This document shows positions 18,147 through 27,545 of a stretch of 64,000 bases of DNA, piece by piece. The notes beneath the pieces were generated by a model that did not search any database, had not been told where the DNA came from, and worked only from the letters and a program-made list of their open reading frames with translations. The position numbers and the translations under genes were made by a program. Within the stretch, counting starts at the first letter, position 1. Each line of letters starts with the position of its first letter. The stretch is from Gammaproteobacteria bacterium (lineage in GTDB: Bacteria; Pseudomonadota; Gammaproteobacteria; Pseudomonadales; Pseudohongiellaceae). The stretch spans positions 87,594 to 151,593 of the forward strand of contig JAPPOG010000069.1 in NCBI GenBank assembly GCA_028818225.1, in the 5' to 3' direction.

Positions 18147-19358
18147 ATGTCTGAACTATCCGATGCCTACATCTATGACGGTGGGCGAACCGCTTTTGGA
18201 CGTTACGCTGGGGCTCTTTCCTCGGTTCGGCCAGATGATCTGCTGGCGCATACCATTAAAACCGTAGTCGAGCGTAACGCGTTTCCTGCCGAAGCCTATG
18301 AAGACGTCATCATGGGTAATACCAACGGAGCAGGTGAAGATTGCCGTAACGTGGCTCGATTTTCACTCCTGCGGGCAGGCATGCCGGTGGAAGTAGGGGG
18401 GCAAACGGTAAACCGCCTGTGTGGATCCGGGCTGGCTGCGACTCTGGATGCTGCCAGAGGGGTGAAAGTAGGCGAAGGAGAGTTGTTCCTTTCCGGCGGT
18501 GTTGAGTCCATGAGCCGAGCGCCTATTGTCATGAGTAAGGCCAAGTCGGCTTATGATCGCAGCCAGGAAATTGCTGACAGTACACTTGGTGCACGCTTTA
18601 CCAATCCTGCATTTGCTTCCGCGTTTGGCAACGACACAATGCCAGAAACCGCGGATAATATTGCTGCAGATTCAAGTATTACCCGGGATCAAGCTGACGC
18701 ATTTGCCGCCGGTTCCCAGGCCAGGTATGAAGCGGCCAGAGCCGATGGATTCTTTATCGATGAAATTATTCCCATCGAAGTATCCCAGGGGCGCAAGAAG
18801 CCGACTCTTACTGTTGATCGCGATGAGCATCCCCGTCCACAAACTACTATCGAGACCTTGTCAGGATTACGAACGCTTTTCGAAGGCGGAGTGGTTACCG
18901 CCGGTAATGCTTCCGGGATAAACGATGGAGCGGCAACACTTATCGTTGGCAACCGGGCCATTGGTGAGAAACACGGTGTTGCTCCCCGAGCGAGAATTAT
19001 CTCGGGAGCAGTTGCAGGAGTTGAGCCAAGAGTCATGGGTTTTGGTCCTGTTTTTGCAATTCGCAAAGTATTGGAGCGCGCCAATCTGTCTCTTGCTGAG
19101 ATGGATATTATTGAAATTAATGAAGCCTTTGCGCCACAGGTTCTGGGCTGTTTAAAAATGCTGGATGTAAAATTCGATGACTCCAGAGTTAATCCCAACG
19201 GTGGTGCAATTGCAGTCGGACATCCGCTGGGAGCGTCTGGTGCACGCATCGCCATCACCGCTACACGCCAACTCGAGCGCATGCAGGGTAGATATGCGGC
19301 AATCAGTTTGTGTATTGGTATTGGCCAGGGTGTTGCAGCCATTATCGAGCGCGTATAA
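18147..19358 (+). CDS. thiolase (acetyl-CoA C-acyltransferase; PcaF/FadA-like)
   Basis: A 403-residue thiolase that cleaves 3-ketoacyl-CoA with CoA. The nucleophilic Cys92 is in NRLCGSG; the second conserved motifs are NEAFAPQ, GHPLGASGAR and a C-terminal CIGIGQG with the second catalytic Cys. The N-terminal block NTNGAGEDCRNVAR resembles 3-oxoadipyl-CoA thiolases, but the operon context (FadB-like gene 37 bases downstream, Zn-ADH, two ACADs) favours a fatty-acyl or side-chain beta-oxidation role. Start ATG at 18147. Confidence 0.9.
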   Translation: MSELSDAYIYDGGRTAFGRYAGALSSVRPDDLLAHTIKTVVERNAFPAEAYEDVIMGNTNGAGEDCRNVARFSLLRAGMPVEVGGQTVNRLCGSGLAATLDAARGVKVGEGELFLSGGVESMSRAPIVMSKAKSAYDRSQEIADSTLGARFTNPAFASAFGNDTMPETADNIAADSSITRDQADAFAAGSQARYEAARADGFFIDEIIPIEVSQGRKKPTLTVDRDEHPRPQTTIETLSGLRTLFEGGVVTAGNASGINDGAATLIVGNRAIGEKHGVAPRARIISGAVAGVEPRVMGFGPVFAIRKVLERANLSLAEMDIIEINEAFAPQVLGCLKMLDVKFDDSRVNPNGGAIAVGHPLGASGARIAITATRQLERMQGRYAAISLCIGIGQGVAAIIERV

Positions 19359-19395
19359 ACAAATACAGAATAACGAAGATTAGAAAGGAAAGAAC

Positions 19396-21507
19396 ATGTC
19401 TGAAGTAGTTAGCTACGAATTAAATGAAAACATCGGTGTAATCAGGGTTAATAATCCACCGGTTAATGCACTCGCCCAGGTGGTGCGGGAAGGGATTTTA
19501 AATGCAGTGACTGAGGCGCAGAATGATGGATCTGAGGCCATTGTCCTGGCTTGCGAAGGTAGAACTTTTATCGCCGGTGCTGACATCACCGAATTTGGTA
19601 AGCCACCCAGGGATCCCTGGTTGCCCGAAGTACTCTCTGCAATAGAAAATTCCTCCAAGCCCGTTGTTGCCGCTATTCACGGTACTGCCCTCGGTGGTGG
19701 TTTCGAAGTCGCGTTGGCCTGCCATTATCGTTGTGCTGTTCCTTCGGCCAAGGTTGGATTACCAGAAGTTAAGCTGGGTCTGCTTCCGGGAGCAGGTGGC
19801 ACGCAACGGGTCCCCCGTGTTGCCGGCGTGAAGGCAGCGCTGGAAATGATTACCAGCGGAAATCCAGTGGCAGCAAGCAAAGCAAGGGACATGGGATTAA
19901 TTGATGAGGTATTAGGGGATGAAGATGTGTGCGCTGGTGCAATTCAGTATGCGAAAAGTCTGATACAGTCGGATGCCCCACTTAAACGCATTCGAGATAT
20001 TACTATCGATGCTTCCAGCATCGAGCCAGATTTCTTTGCTAACGCCCGCAAGCAACTGGCGAGACGCGCGCGCGGTCAGATCGCCCAGGACAGAATCGTA
20101 TCTTGTTTGGAAGCCGCCGTGGAATTACCGATGGATGAAGGACTCGAGCGGGAGCGCGAGTTGTTCAAGGAATTGGTTTCGTCACCTGAGAGCGCAGCAA
20201 TGCGACATATCTTTTTTGCTGAAAGGCAGGCCGCGAAAATCAAAGACGTCCCGAAAGACACGCCGCTGCGCCCAATCAATAAAGTTGCGATATTAGGTGG
20301 TGGCACCATGGGAGGTGGTATCGCCATGTGTTTCGCCAACGTTGGCATTCCAGTAGTTATGCTTGAGATCAACGATGAGGCCTTGGAACGGGGCATGGGA
20401 ATCATTCGTAAGAATTACACGATTACTGTGCAGAAGGGCAAGCTGGCTGAGGACAAGATGGAAGATCGTATCGCCCTGATCAGTGGTACTACCAGCTACG
20501 ATGATATTGGTGACGTGGATCTGGTCATCGAAGCGGTATTCGAGAACCTGGACCTGAAAAAAGAAGTTTTCGGAAAACTGGACGCTGCCTGCAAGCAGGG
20601 TGCGATCCTGGCCACAAACACTTCCTACCAGGATGTCGATGCGATTGCCGAAGCAACTTCAAGGCCGGAGGATGTTGTAGGTATGCATTTCTTTAGTCCG
20701 GCCAACGTCATGAAGTTGTTAGAGGTGGTGCGTGGTGCCAAGACAGCCGATGATGTGCTTGCTACAGTAATGCAGATCGGCAAGAAGATTGGCAAAGTTT
20801 GTGCGCTTTCAGGTGTTTGTTACGGATTTATCGGTAATCGTATGTTGGGTGGCTATGGCCGGGAAGCCCAGATGTTATTGATGGATGGTTGTACGCCTGC
20901 CCAGGTAGATGGTGCTCTGGAAGGATTTGGCATGGCCATGGGGCCATTGGCAATGGGTGACCTGGCTGGTCTGGATGTTGGCTATAAGGCGCGTCAGGCG
21001 AGAACAGATCTTCCTGATGACCCAAAGTTATACCGCATGGGAACTCTATTGGTAGAGATGGGTCGTCATGGTCAGAAAACTGGATCAGGTTTTTATAAAT
21101 ATGATCCGGAAACCCGTAAGCGCATGTCAGATCCCGAAGTAGAAGCGCTTATAAAAGAAGAGGCAGCTAAACTGAATATTGAGCAAAGAGCAATCAGTGA
21201 TGAGGAAATCCTGGCTAGATGCTTTTATCCTTTGATAAATGAAGGAGCAAAAATCCTGGAAGAGGGTATCGCACAACGTGCCAGCGACATCGACGTGGTT
21301 TACATCTATGGCTATGCATTCCCGGTAGCCAAGGGTGGACCAATGCATTACGCCGATTCCGTCGGATTGAAAAAAGTCTATGACAAAATCTGCGAGTTCC
21401 GTGATCGTTATGGTGAAGAGTACTGGCAACCTGCGCCACTGCTTCAGCAGTTGGCAGAGCAGGGTAAATCTTTCGCCCAGTGGGACAAAGAGAGAGGAGC
21501 AGCCTGA
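19396..21507 (+). CDS. FadB/FadJ-like bifunctional enoyl-CoA hydratase / 3-hydroxyacyl-CoA dehydrogenase
   Basis: A 703-residue enzyme catalysing two consecutive beta-oxidation steps. The N-terminal crotonase domain (about residues 1-190) has [10 protein letters not shown] and the [14 protein letters not shown] oxyanion region. The middle NAD-binding domain starts near residue 295 ([16 protein letters not shown]), has HFFSPAN and GFIGNRM, and is followed by the C-terminal HAD domains to residue 700. Architecture resembles FadJ and the peroxisomal multifunctional enzyme rather than FadB proper. A ribosome binding site (AAGGAAAG) precedes the ATG. The stop overlaps the next start (TGATG), so the downstream dehydrogenase is translationally coupled. 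Confidence 0.92.
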   Translation: MSEVVSYELNENIGVIRVNNPPVNALAQVVREGILNAVTEAQNDGSEAIVLACEGRTFIAGADITEFGKPPRDPWLPEVLSAIENSSKPVVAAIHGTALGGGFEVALACHYRCAVPSAKVGLPEVKLGLLPGAGGTQRVPRVAGVKAALEMITSGNPVAASKARDMGLIDEVLGDEDVCAGAIQYAKSLIQSDAPLKRIRDITIDASSIEPDFFANARKQLARRARGQIAQDRIVSCLEAAVELPMDEGLERERELFKELVSSPESAAMRHIFFAERQAAKIKDVPKDTPLRPINKVAILGGGTMGGGIAMCFANVGIPVVMLEINDEALERGMGIIRKNYTITVQKGKLAEDKMEDRIALISGTTSYDDIGDVDLVIEAVFENLDLKKEVFGKLDAACKQGAILATNTSYQDVDAIAEATSRPEDVVGMHFFSPANVMKLLEVVRGAKTADDVLATVMQIGKKIGKVCALSGVCYGFIGNRMLGGYGREAQMLLMDGCTPAQVDGALEGFGMAMGPLAMGDLAGLDVGYKARQARTDLPDDPKLYRMGTLLVEMGRHGQKTGSGFYKYDPETRKRMSDPEVEALIKEEAAKLNIEQRAISDEEILARCFYPLINEGAKILEEGIAQRASDIDVVYIYGYAFPVAKGGPMHYADSVGLKKVYDKICEFRDRYGEEYWQPAPLLQQLAEQGKSFAQWDKERGAA

Positions 21508-22544
21508 TGATTTCCTATCAAACTGCAAGCCCCGGTGCGCCATTAGTAGAGGTGGAATCTGATACACCAATACCGCGCGGCACGGAAGTTTTAGTTAAGA
21601 CTGTAGCCTGTGGCGTTTGTCACTCCGATATTCATATCCATGAAGGTGCTTTCGAACTCGGTGGCGGTAAAAAACTGGAAGTGGGTGGCGAAGGCATGGT
21701 GCTCGGTCACGAAATTTTTGGTGAAGTTGTTGCGGTTGGACCAGAAGCTGAAGGGGTATCCATTGGGGACCGACGGGTAGTGTTTCCCTGGATAGGTTGC
21801 GGTGAATGTCCTCCCTGCAAGCGTGGCGAAGAAAATATTTGCACTCCGGGTCGCGCCTTGGGAATCATGCAGCCAGGAGGTTTCGCCGATCATGTACTGG
21901 TTCCGCACAGTCGATACTTGTTTGATAAAGGTAATGTGCCGGATTCCCTCGCAGCAACCTATGCCTGCTCTGGTCTTACTGCTTACGGAGCGCTTAAAAA
22001 AGTCGGTGAACTGCAGGATGGTGATGAGATTGTCATTATCGGTGCAGGCGGTGTGGGCATGATGGCAATCCAAATTGCTCGTGCGCTGGGAATGGATCCT
22101 ATTGTGGTTGACATTGATGACTCCAAGCTGGCTGCTGCACAAGAATTGGGTGTTAGTCGCACATTTAATTCATCGGATCCGCAAACCGCTAAAGAAATTC
22201 GCAAGAGCACAGGTGGTGCTTTTGCGGCCTTGGACTTCGTGGGTGCGGAAGTCAGCGTTAATTATGGGCTCGGCTGTCTGCGTAAAGGCGGTATGCTAAT
22301 AATCATTGGTCTCTATGGTGGTGCATTAACCATGCCTATTCCTTTTATCCCAATGAATGCGCGAATCATTCAGGGCAGTTACGTGGGTACCTTACAGGAT
22401 ATGGATGCTTTAATGGCAATGGTGCGTGACGGAAAGATTGCGCCAATTGAGATAACTGAGCGCCCACTGGCAGAAGCGAACGATGCACTGGTTGATTTAA
22501 AGGCTGGCAAAGTTAAAGGCCGGCAGGTACTGGTTAACGGTTAA
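21507..22544 (+). CDS. zinc-dependent alcohol dehydrogenase (MDR superfamily)
   Basis: A 345-residue medium-chain dehydrogenase. Catalytic zinc ligands lie in CGVCHSDIH and GHE; the structural zinc cysteines are in CGECPPCKRGEENIC. The NAD(P)-binding motif is GAGGVGMMAIQIA with an acidic residue afterwards (VVDIDDSK), suggesting NAD preference. The start is the ATG at 21507 overlapping the previous stop, not the GTG at 21480. Encoded inside a beta-oxidation operon, it probably oxidises a hydroxyacyl or alcohol substrate of that pathway. Confidence 0.9.
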   Translation: MISYQTASPGAPLVEVESDTPIPRGTEVLVKTVACGVCHSDIHIHEGAFELGGGKKLEVGGEGMVLGHEIFGEVVAVGPEAEGVSIGDRRVVFPWIGCGECPPCKRGEENICTPGRALGIMQPGGFADHVLVPHSRYLFDKGNVPDSLAATYACSGLTAYGALKKVGELQDGDEIVIIGAGGVGMMAIQIARALGMDPIVVDIDDSKLAAAQELGVSRTFNSSDPQTAKEIRKSTGGAFAALDFVGAEVSVNYGLGCLRKGGMLIIIGLYGGALTMPIPFIPMNARIIQGSYVGTLQDMDALMAMVRDGKIAPIEITERPLAEANDALVDLKAGKVKGRQVLVNG

Positions 22545-22550
22545 AAGATC

Positions 22551-23801
22551 ATGAATATGCAATTACAGGCCCTCGATGATTTTCGCATCTCCACCCGAAA
22601 GTGGCTGGAAAAAAACTGTCCTCCCTCTATGCGGACCGCCATGGTACAGGAAGAGATAGTCTGGGGTGGCCGAAATCCTCATTTTGAAAATCCTGAATCT
22701 AAACTCTGGTTAGAACGTATGGCGGTAAAGGGTTGGACCTGCCCTACGTGGCCAACTGAATTCGGTGGTGGCGGCCTTACCAAAGAAGAAGCAATCATTC
22801 TTAATGAAGAGTTAAGAAGAATTAATGCCAGACCGGCCCTAACCAGTTTCGGAATTAGCATGCTCGGTCCGGTGCTGCTGGAGTACGGTAGTCATGAACA
22901 GCAAATGGAGCATTTGCCCAAGATTGTTCGTGGTGAAATTCGTTGGTGCCAGGGTTACTCGGAGCCAGGCTCCGGCTCAGACCTGGCGAGCCTGAAAACC
23001 AGGGCAGAGTTACAAGGTGAGCATTACCTGATTAATGGTTCAAAAGTTTGGACATCTTATGCGGATAAGGCGGATTGGATTTTCTGTTTAGTAAGAACCG
23101 ATTTCGAAGTGCCCAAACACTCGGGTATCAGTTTTATCCTGTTTGATATGTCCAGCGAAGGTGTTTCCACCAAGCCTATTCAGTTAATTAGTGGCGCATC
23201 TCCCTTCTGTGAAACTTTTTTCGATGACGTAAAAGTGCCTGCCAGCAACCTGGTTGGCAGACTCAATGATGGCTGGACTATCGCCAAACGCTTACTTCAA
23301 CACGAACGCACCATGATCTCCAGTTTTGGTCTTGCCAGTGGGCAATCAGATCGTGGTGGTACTACTTCTACCGTCGCAAGCCTGGAAGGGGCGGCCATGC
23401 ATTATCGCGGTGATAGGGAAAAATTATCTGATCCAGTATTACGGGATGAAATCGCGCAGTTCAAAATTGATTCGGCTGCATTTGCATTAACCTCCCAGCG
23501 TTCGGTGGAAGAGTCAAAACATGGACAGGGCCCTAATGCCACGTCATCGATGTTGAAGAACTATGGTTGTGAATTAAATAAACGGCGCTACGAGATTCTA
23601 ATGAAAGCATTGGGTAGTCAGGGCCTTGGTTGGGAAGGCGATGGATTTGATGACGATGAATTGCTTGTCACCCGGGAATGGCTGCGCTCGAAAGCCAACT
23701 CAATCGAAGGAGGTACTTCGGAAATTCAACTGAATGTCATTGCGAAACGGGTACTGGGGCTACCAGATATACTCAGCATGAGTAAGACCAATGATAAGTG
23801 A
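22551..23801 (+). CDS. acyl-CoA dehydrogenase (large subunit of second ACAD pair)
   Basis: A 416-residue ACAD, 6 bases after the ADH gene. The substrate loop reads WCQGYSEPGSGSDLASLKT, close to that of the 4445 gene, and the C-terminal motif is EGGTSEIQLN with Gly at the MCAD Glu position. A Gly-rich, Ser/Thr-rich insertion (GQSDRGGTTSTVASLEG, about residues 264-280) sits in the middle/C-terminal junction. The next gene, a smaller divergent ACAD, starts 11 bases after this stop. The pair repeats the arrangement at 4445-6796 and probably forms a heteromeric dehydrogenase. Confidence 0.9.
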   Translation: MNMQLQALDDFRISTRKWLEKNCPPSMRTAMVQEEIVWGGRNPHFENPESKLWLERMAVKGWTCPTWPTEFGGGGLTKEEAIILNEELRRINARPALTSFGISMLGPVLLEYGSHEQQMEHLPKIVRGEIRWCQGYSEPGSGSDLASLKTRAELQGEHYLINGSKVWTSYADKADWIFCLVRTDFEVPKHSGISFILFDMSSEGVSTKPIQLISGASPFCETFFDDVKVPASNLVGRLNDGWTIAKRLLQHERTMISSFGLASGQSDRGGTTSTVASLEGAAMHYRGDREKLSDPVLRDEIAQFKIDSAAFALTSQRSVEESKHGQGPNATSSMLKNYGCELNKRRYEILMKALGSQGLGWEGDGFDDDELLVTREWLRSKANSIEGGTSEIQLNVIAKRVLGLPDILSMSKTNDK

Positions 23802-23812
23802 GGACAGGGACG

Positions 23813-24961
23813 ATGGCTTTAGTACTTAATGAAGACCAACAATTACTGAAAGATTCTGCAAAGAATTTTTGTCAGCAAAACTCACCAGTATCCGTCCTTC
23901 GCCGCTTGAGAGATAGCAAGGACGAAATCGGATTCGACCAGAATCTTTGGAAGCAAATGCTCGAGTTGGGCTGGGCTGGTATGGCGATTCCTGAAGCCTA
24001 TGGTGGATTCGACTTTGGCTATAGCGGACTGGGAATCGTACTGGAGGAATCAGGACGCAAATTAACCAGTTCGCCACTTATATCAACTGTGCTAATCGGT
24101 GCCACTGCGATAAACGAGATAGGATCTGAAGAGCAGAAACGGGAACTGCTACCAAAGATTGCCGCCGGAGAGTTGATGCTCTCTCTGGCATTGGATGAAG
24201 GCATAGTCCATTGTCCGAATAGAATTAAAGCAACTGCTACCAAATCGGAAGACGGTTATCGTATTAGTGGCGAAAAAACTTTTGTGTTGGACGGTCATGT
24301 CGCTGATAAGTTAATAGTTGTAGCGAGAACCTCTGGTGAAACGGAAAATGCTGAAGGCATCAGCCTATTTTTGGTAGATACTGGTCTGGCTGGAGTAAAC
24401 ATAAGTAGAACCTGGATGGTAGATAGTCGCAATTCTGCGAAAGTAAGTTTCGATAATGTAAATATCGATGCTGCATGTTTATTGGGTGACGAGAATGGCG
24501 GATTTGCCGCGTTGGATTATGTTTTGGATATCGCGCGGATCGGACTGGCAGCTGAAATGCTGGGCAGTATTGAAGAAGTGTTCGAACGAATTGTTGAGTA
24601 TCTTAAACAGCGAGAACAGTTCGGTGTTCTAATCGGCTCGTTCCAGGGTTTGCAACATCGTGCAGCAAATATGTACAGTGAAATTGAGTTGTGTAAATCC
24701 GTCGTGCGTGCTGCACTGGCTGCGCTTGATAACAAAAGCAGTGAACGCGATGAGATCGCTGAACTGGCGAGTATTACCAAGGCCAAGCTTTCAGAAGTTT
24801 TCTTTTTGGTGAGCAATGAAGGTGTGCAGATGCACGGTGGTATCGGCATGACCGATGAATTCGATATTGGTTTTTACATTAAGCGTGCCCGAGTTGCTCA
24901 GCAGTATCTGGGCGATGCCGCTTTTCATCGAGATCGCTATGCCAGCCTAAATAATTTCTGA
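23813..24961 (+). CDS. acyl-CoA dehydrogenase family protein (small subunit of second ACAD pair)
   Basis: A 382-residue ACAD-fold partner protein. It keeps the C-terminal features (QREQFGVLIGSFQGLQHR and QMHGGIGMTDEFDIG) and has a degenerate middle-domain loop (LALDEGIVHCPN). The ATG at 23813 is chosen over the in-frame GTG at 23798 because GAGGACAGGG lies just before it. It is a paralogue of the gene at 5663, so the window encodes two similar ACAD pairs. Confidence 0.88.
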   Translation: MALVLNEDQQLLKDSAKNFCQQNSPVSVLRRLRDSKDEIGFDQNLWKQMLELGWAGMAIPEAYGGFDFGYSGLGIVLEESGRKLTSSPLISTVLIGATAINEIGSEEQKRELLPKIAAGELMLSLALDEGIVHCPNRIKATATKSEDGYRISGEKTFVLDGHVADKLIVVARTSGETENAEGISLFLVDTGLAGVNISRTWMVDSRNSAKVSFDNVNIDAACLLGDENGGFAALDYVLDIARIGLAAEMLGSIEEVFERIVEYLKQREQFGVLIGSFQGLQHRAANMYSEIELCKSVVRAALAALDNKSSERDEIAELASITKAKLSEVFFLVSNEGVQMHGGIGMTDEFDIGFYIKRARVAQQYLGDAAFHRDRYASLNNF

Positions 24962-24967
24962 ATTTCG

Positions 24968-24995
24968 CCAAATTCCTGCTTTTTTAGGAGTTTGG
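24968..24995 (+). other. 10-bp hairpin between ACAD and 2OG-oxygenase genes
   Basis: CCAAATTCCT (24968-24977) pairs with AGGAGTTTGG (24986-24995), including one T-G pair, with a T-rich loop. No T-run follows, so it is not a canonical terminator; it may be an mRNA processing or attenuation hairpin separating the beta-oxidation operon from the next gene. Confidence 0.35.
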
Positions 24996-25013
24996 TGATC
25001 AGGGAAGTTGATT

Positions 25014-25703
25014 ATGAGCATCCACTTACGAGAATTTTACGAGATCGGACAAAAAGTGAATGATGACCCTTTGGTCTATGTAATGGAAGACTTTCTGGGC
25101 TCAAAAGAAATTGAGAGTTTGTTGGATGCGGCACGGCCCAAGTTACAGCAGGCTTTGGTAAGCTCGGCAAAATCGGGAGTCACCAGTCCGAGGCGCTCTG
25201 GCAGCAATTGTTGGATACCCCATAGCTACAGTCCCAATATCGAAGAACTTTCCTTGCGTGTTGCTGAAGTCGTCGGCACAGGTCTTGAATTTGCTGAATC
25301 CCTGCAAGTTATTTATTACGAAGAAACCGAGGAGTATGCGCCCCACTATGATGCCTGGGATGCAGCCACAGAGCGTGGTCAGCGCTGTATGGCTAAAGGT
25401 GGGCAACGGCTGGTTACCTGCCTGTTATACCTCAATGATGTTGAAGAGAGAGGGGGCACTTGTTTTCCGAAACTGGACATGGAGGTTCGCGCGAAAAAAG
25501 GCCGCATGGTACTTTTCCATAATTGTCATAGTGGCAGCCTGATAAGACACCCCGACAGCCTTCATGGAGGCATGCCGGTGCTAAAGGGTGAAAAGTGGGC
25601 CTGTAACTTCTGGTTTAGAGAGCAACAGCTGCGGGAAGTCAGTCCAGCGGAAAGGCAGCGCAGAGAAAAAGTAGCTTCCCCTAAATTCAATCGCGTAATC
25701 TAA
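25014..25703 (+). CDS. 2-oxoglutarate/Fe(II) oxygenase, prolyl 4-hydroxylase alpha-subunit type
   Basis: A 229-residue protein with the P4H double-stranded beta-helix core. The HxD iron ligands are in PHYDAWD, the distal His is in SLHGGMPV, and the 2OG-binding basic residue is the Lys of GEKWACN. RLVTCLLYLNDVEERGGTCFP is the characteristic strand pair of this family. No signal peptide is visible. The ATG at 25014 is preferred over the TTG at 25008. The target (protein prolyl or a small molecule) is unknown; bacterial relatives hydroxylate elongation factor Tu or collagen-like proteins. Confidence 0.85.
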   Translation: MSIHLREFYEIGQKVNDDPLVYVMEDFLGSKEIESLLDAARPKLQQALVSSAKSGVTSPRRSGSNCWIPHSYSPNIEELSLRVAEVVGTGLEFAESLQVIYYEETEEYAPHYDAWDAATERGQRCMAKGGQRLVTCLLYLNDVEERGGTCFPKLDMEVRAKKGRMVLFHNCHSGSLIRHPDSLHGGMPVLKGEKWACNFWFREQQLREVSPAERQRREKVASPKFNRVI

Positions 25704-25724
25704 GGCTGTGCGAAGGCAAATCCT

Positions 25725-26411
25725 ATGCCTTTTCTAATTATCGGCGCAATTCTCGCCATACTGGTTTATATACCTTCCTACTGGGTGCGTCGAGTTATGT
25801 CGAATAACAGTGCCGAAATAGAAGGCCTGCCCGGGACCGGGAGTGAACTGGCGCAACATTTGATAAATCGATTTCAATTGGAGGGAATTTCAGTTGAAGA
25901 AACGGATCCGATGCGAGATCACTTCGACCCCAAAGACAAGAAAGTCAGACTCAGTCCTGCGAACTTTCATGGCAAATCCTTAACTGCTGTTGCCGTCGCT
26001 GCCCATGAGGTCGGTCATGCCATTCAATTTCATCGTAAAGAGAAAATCTTTGAATTGCGGAGTCGCTATCTGCCGACAGCCCAGGCTCTGAATCAGGCCG
26101 GTGTTGCTATTATGTGGTCATTTCCAATCATTGGTCTGGTGCTCAGATCGCCATTTGCAGTAGGCATGGTTATCGGACTAAGCCTGTTATTGCAGTTGGC
26201 CGGCGCGTTTGCTTATCTGATTATTCTTCCGGAGGAATGGGATGCGAGTTTCAATAAAGCGTTGCCCATACTGGAGGAAGGGGAATACGTAGAAGAAAAA
26301 CAGATTCCTGCTATTAGAAAAATTCTTAAAGCGGCAGCGCTTACTTACTTTGCTGCTGCGCTTGCAAATGTGTTACATATTGGTCGATGGTTTTTGGTTT
26401 TACGACGTTGA
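25725..26411 (+). CDS. membrane zinc metallopeptidase (YugP/Zn_peptidase_2 family)
   Basis: A 228-residue membrane protein. The N-terminal membrane helix is about residues 1-18; the zinc motif AAHEVGHAIQFH follows near residue 90, and further hydrophobic segments lie at about 128-165 and 205-225. Early HFDPKDKKVRLSP and later LPEEWDASFNKALP are hallmark blocks of this family. Physiological substrate unknown. It follows the oxygenase gene by 21 bases and precedes a LOG gene by 16. Confidence 0.88.
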   Translation: MPFLIIGAILAILVYIPSYWVRRVMSNNSAEIEGLPGTGSELAQHLINRFQLEGISVEETDPMRDHFDPKDKKVRLSPANFHGKSLTAVAVAAHEVGHAIQFHRKEKIFELRSRYLPTAQALNQAGVAIMWSFPIIGLVLRSPFAVGMVIGLSLLLQLAGAFAYLIILPEEWDASFNKALPILEEGEYVEEKQIPAIRKILKAAALTYFAAALANVLHIGRWFLVLRR

Positions 26412-26427
26412 GGTAATGTAAAGGTCG

Positions 26428-27009
26428 GTGAAAAGGATTTGTGTGTATTGCGGCTCGGCGGCGGGCGCCAATCCGGTGTATGTCGAATTGGCAGAACAAC
26501 TCGCAGCCGCACTAGTCGCTAAAGAGATTGGGCTCGTATACGGTGGTGCGCAAGTGGGATTGATGGGAGCCATTGCCAATTCAGTGCTCGCACTGGGAGG
26601 ATCTGTAACAGGCATTTTACCTGTCGGTTTATTCCGCACCGAAGTACCCCACGCTGGCCTGACCGAGTTAATCGAAGTTAATTCCCTGCACGAAAGAAAG
26701 GCCAAGATGGCAGAGATTTCTGATGGCTTTATTGCCATGCCTGGAGGGCTGGGCACACTGGAAGAGCTCTTCGAAATACTCACCTGGCTGCAATTAGGTC
26801 TGCATAGAAAACCTGTGGGTTTACTTAATGTAAGCAAATTTTTCGATAAGTTATTGGAGTATCTTGATCACGCAGTTGCTGAGAAATTCATAAGACTTCA
26901 ACATCGAGAAATGATAGTGGTAGATACAGACATCAATTCAATGTTGCAGACGTTTGAAAATTACCAGGCGCCCAGCAGTCAGAAATGGGTCGACCTGGCT
27001 GATCGCTAA
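26428..27009 (+). CDS. LOG family protein (cytokinin riboside 5'-monophosphate phosphoribohydrolase-like)
   Basis: A 193-residue Rossmann-fold protein. It has VYCGSAAGANPVY at the N terminus, LVYGGAQVGLMG, and the signature PGGLGTLEELFE around residues 108-119, which forms the nucleotide-monophosphate site in LOG enzymes. These release a base from ribo- or deoxyribonucleoside 5'-monophosphates. Start GTG at 26428. The bacterial role is probably nucleotide salvage or clean-up rather than cytokinin signalling. Confidence 0.88.
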   Translation: MKRICVYCGSAAGANPVYVELAEQLAAALVAKEIGLVYGGAQVGLMGAIANSVLALGGSVTGILPVGLFRTEVPHAGLTELIEVNSLHERKAKMAEISDGFIAMPGGLGTLEELFEILTWLQLGLHRKPVGLLNVSKFFDKLLEYLDHAVAEKFIRLQHREMIVVDTDINSMLQTFENYQAPSSQKWVDLADR

Positions 27010-27031
27010 TTTTAGGAGAGTAAGCTGGCAG

Positions 27032-27403
27032 ATGGATGATTCCCTGAACGTATACGATGAGCAATTACAGCCGTGCAGTAATAATCCTGTTACAGGATTC
27101 TTTCGCGACGGCTGTTGCAATACCAGTGATGAAGACTTTGGATCCCATACTGTTTGTGTGGAAGTGACTCAGGATTTTCTCGAATACTCCCGCTTTCGCG
27201 GCAATGATCTCTCTACCCCGATGCCAGACTTTGGATTTCCGGGATTACAGCCAGGGGACCGCTGGTGTCTTTGCGCTTCCCGTTGGTTGGAAGCCTATGA
27301 GCAGGGCATGGCACCCAAGGTTTATTTAATGGGAACTCACAAGCGTGCCCTCGAAATAGTCGATCTGGAAAAGCTGAAAGAGCACGCGGTGGACATAAAT
27401 TAA
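27032..27403 (+). CDS. DUF2237 family protein
   Basis: A 123-residue cytoplasmic protein rich in conserved Cys. It has the family motifs PVTGFFRDGCCNT, HTVCVEVTQDF, SRFRGNDLSTPMPDFGFPGL and GDRWCLCASRW. The full family length is present when translation starts at ATG 27032; an upstream in-frame ATG at 26954 lies inside the LOG gene and is rejected. TAGGAGAG lies 12-18 bases before the chosen ATG. Function unknown; the clustered Cys/Asp/His residues suggest metal or redox chemistry. Confidence 0.85.
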   Translation: MDDSLNVYDEQLQPCSNNPVTGFFRDGCCNTSDEDFGSHTVCVEVTQDFLEYSRFRGNDLSTPMPDFGFPGLQPGDRWCLCASRWLEAYEQGMAPKVYLMGTHKRALEIVDLEKLKEHAVDIN

Positions 27404-27505
27404 TATTTTCCGGTTCAAAGCGATTGAGTCTGGTGGGATAAAGCAAAAGCTGAAGCTAAAGCTAAAACGGTTAGCACTAGCATCCAATTTAGGCATGCCA
27501 TAAAC

Positions 27506-27523
27506 TCTTAATCCGGATTAAGA
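27506..27523. promoter_or_regulatory. 18-bp perfect palindrome upstream of the sulfotransferase gene, candidate operator
   Basis: TCTTAATCCGGATTAAGA is its own reverse complement over all 18 bases and lies 22 bases before the GTG start at 27546. Its place in the leader, its length and its AT-rich half-sites fit a repressor operator. No regulator gene is adjacent, and I cannot assign it to a known family. Confidence 0.5.
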
Positions 27524-27545
27524 ACTAAAAAAGGCAGGAGTTAAG

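Noticed and set aside
27437..27472. Short AAAGCT-type repeat tract in the gap before the sulfotransferase gene
   Set aside because: Only three or four imperfect units; too short to call a repeat array or CRISPR.
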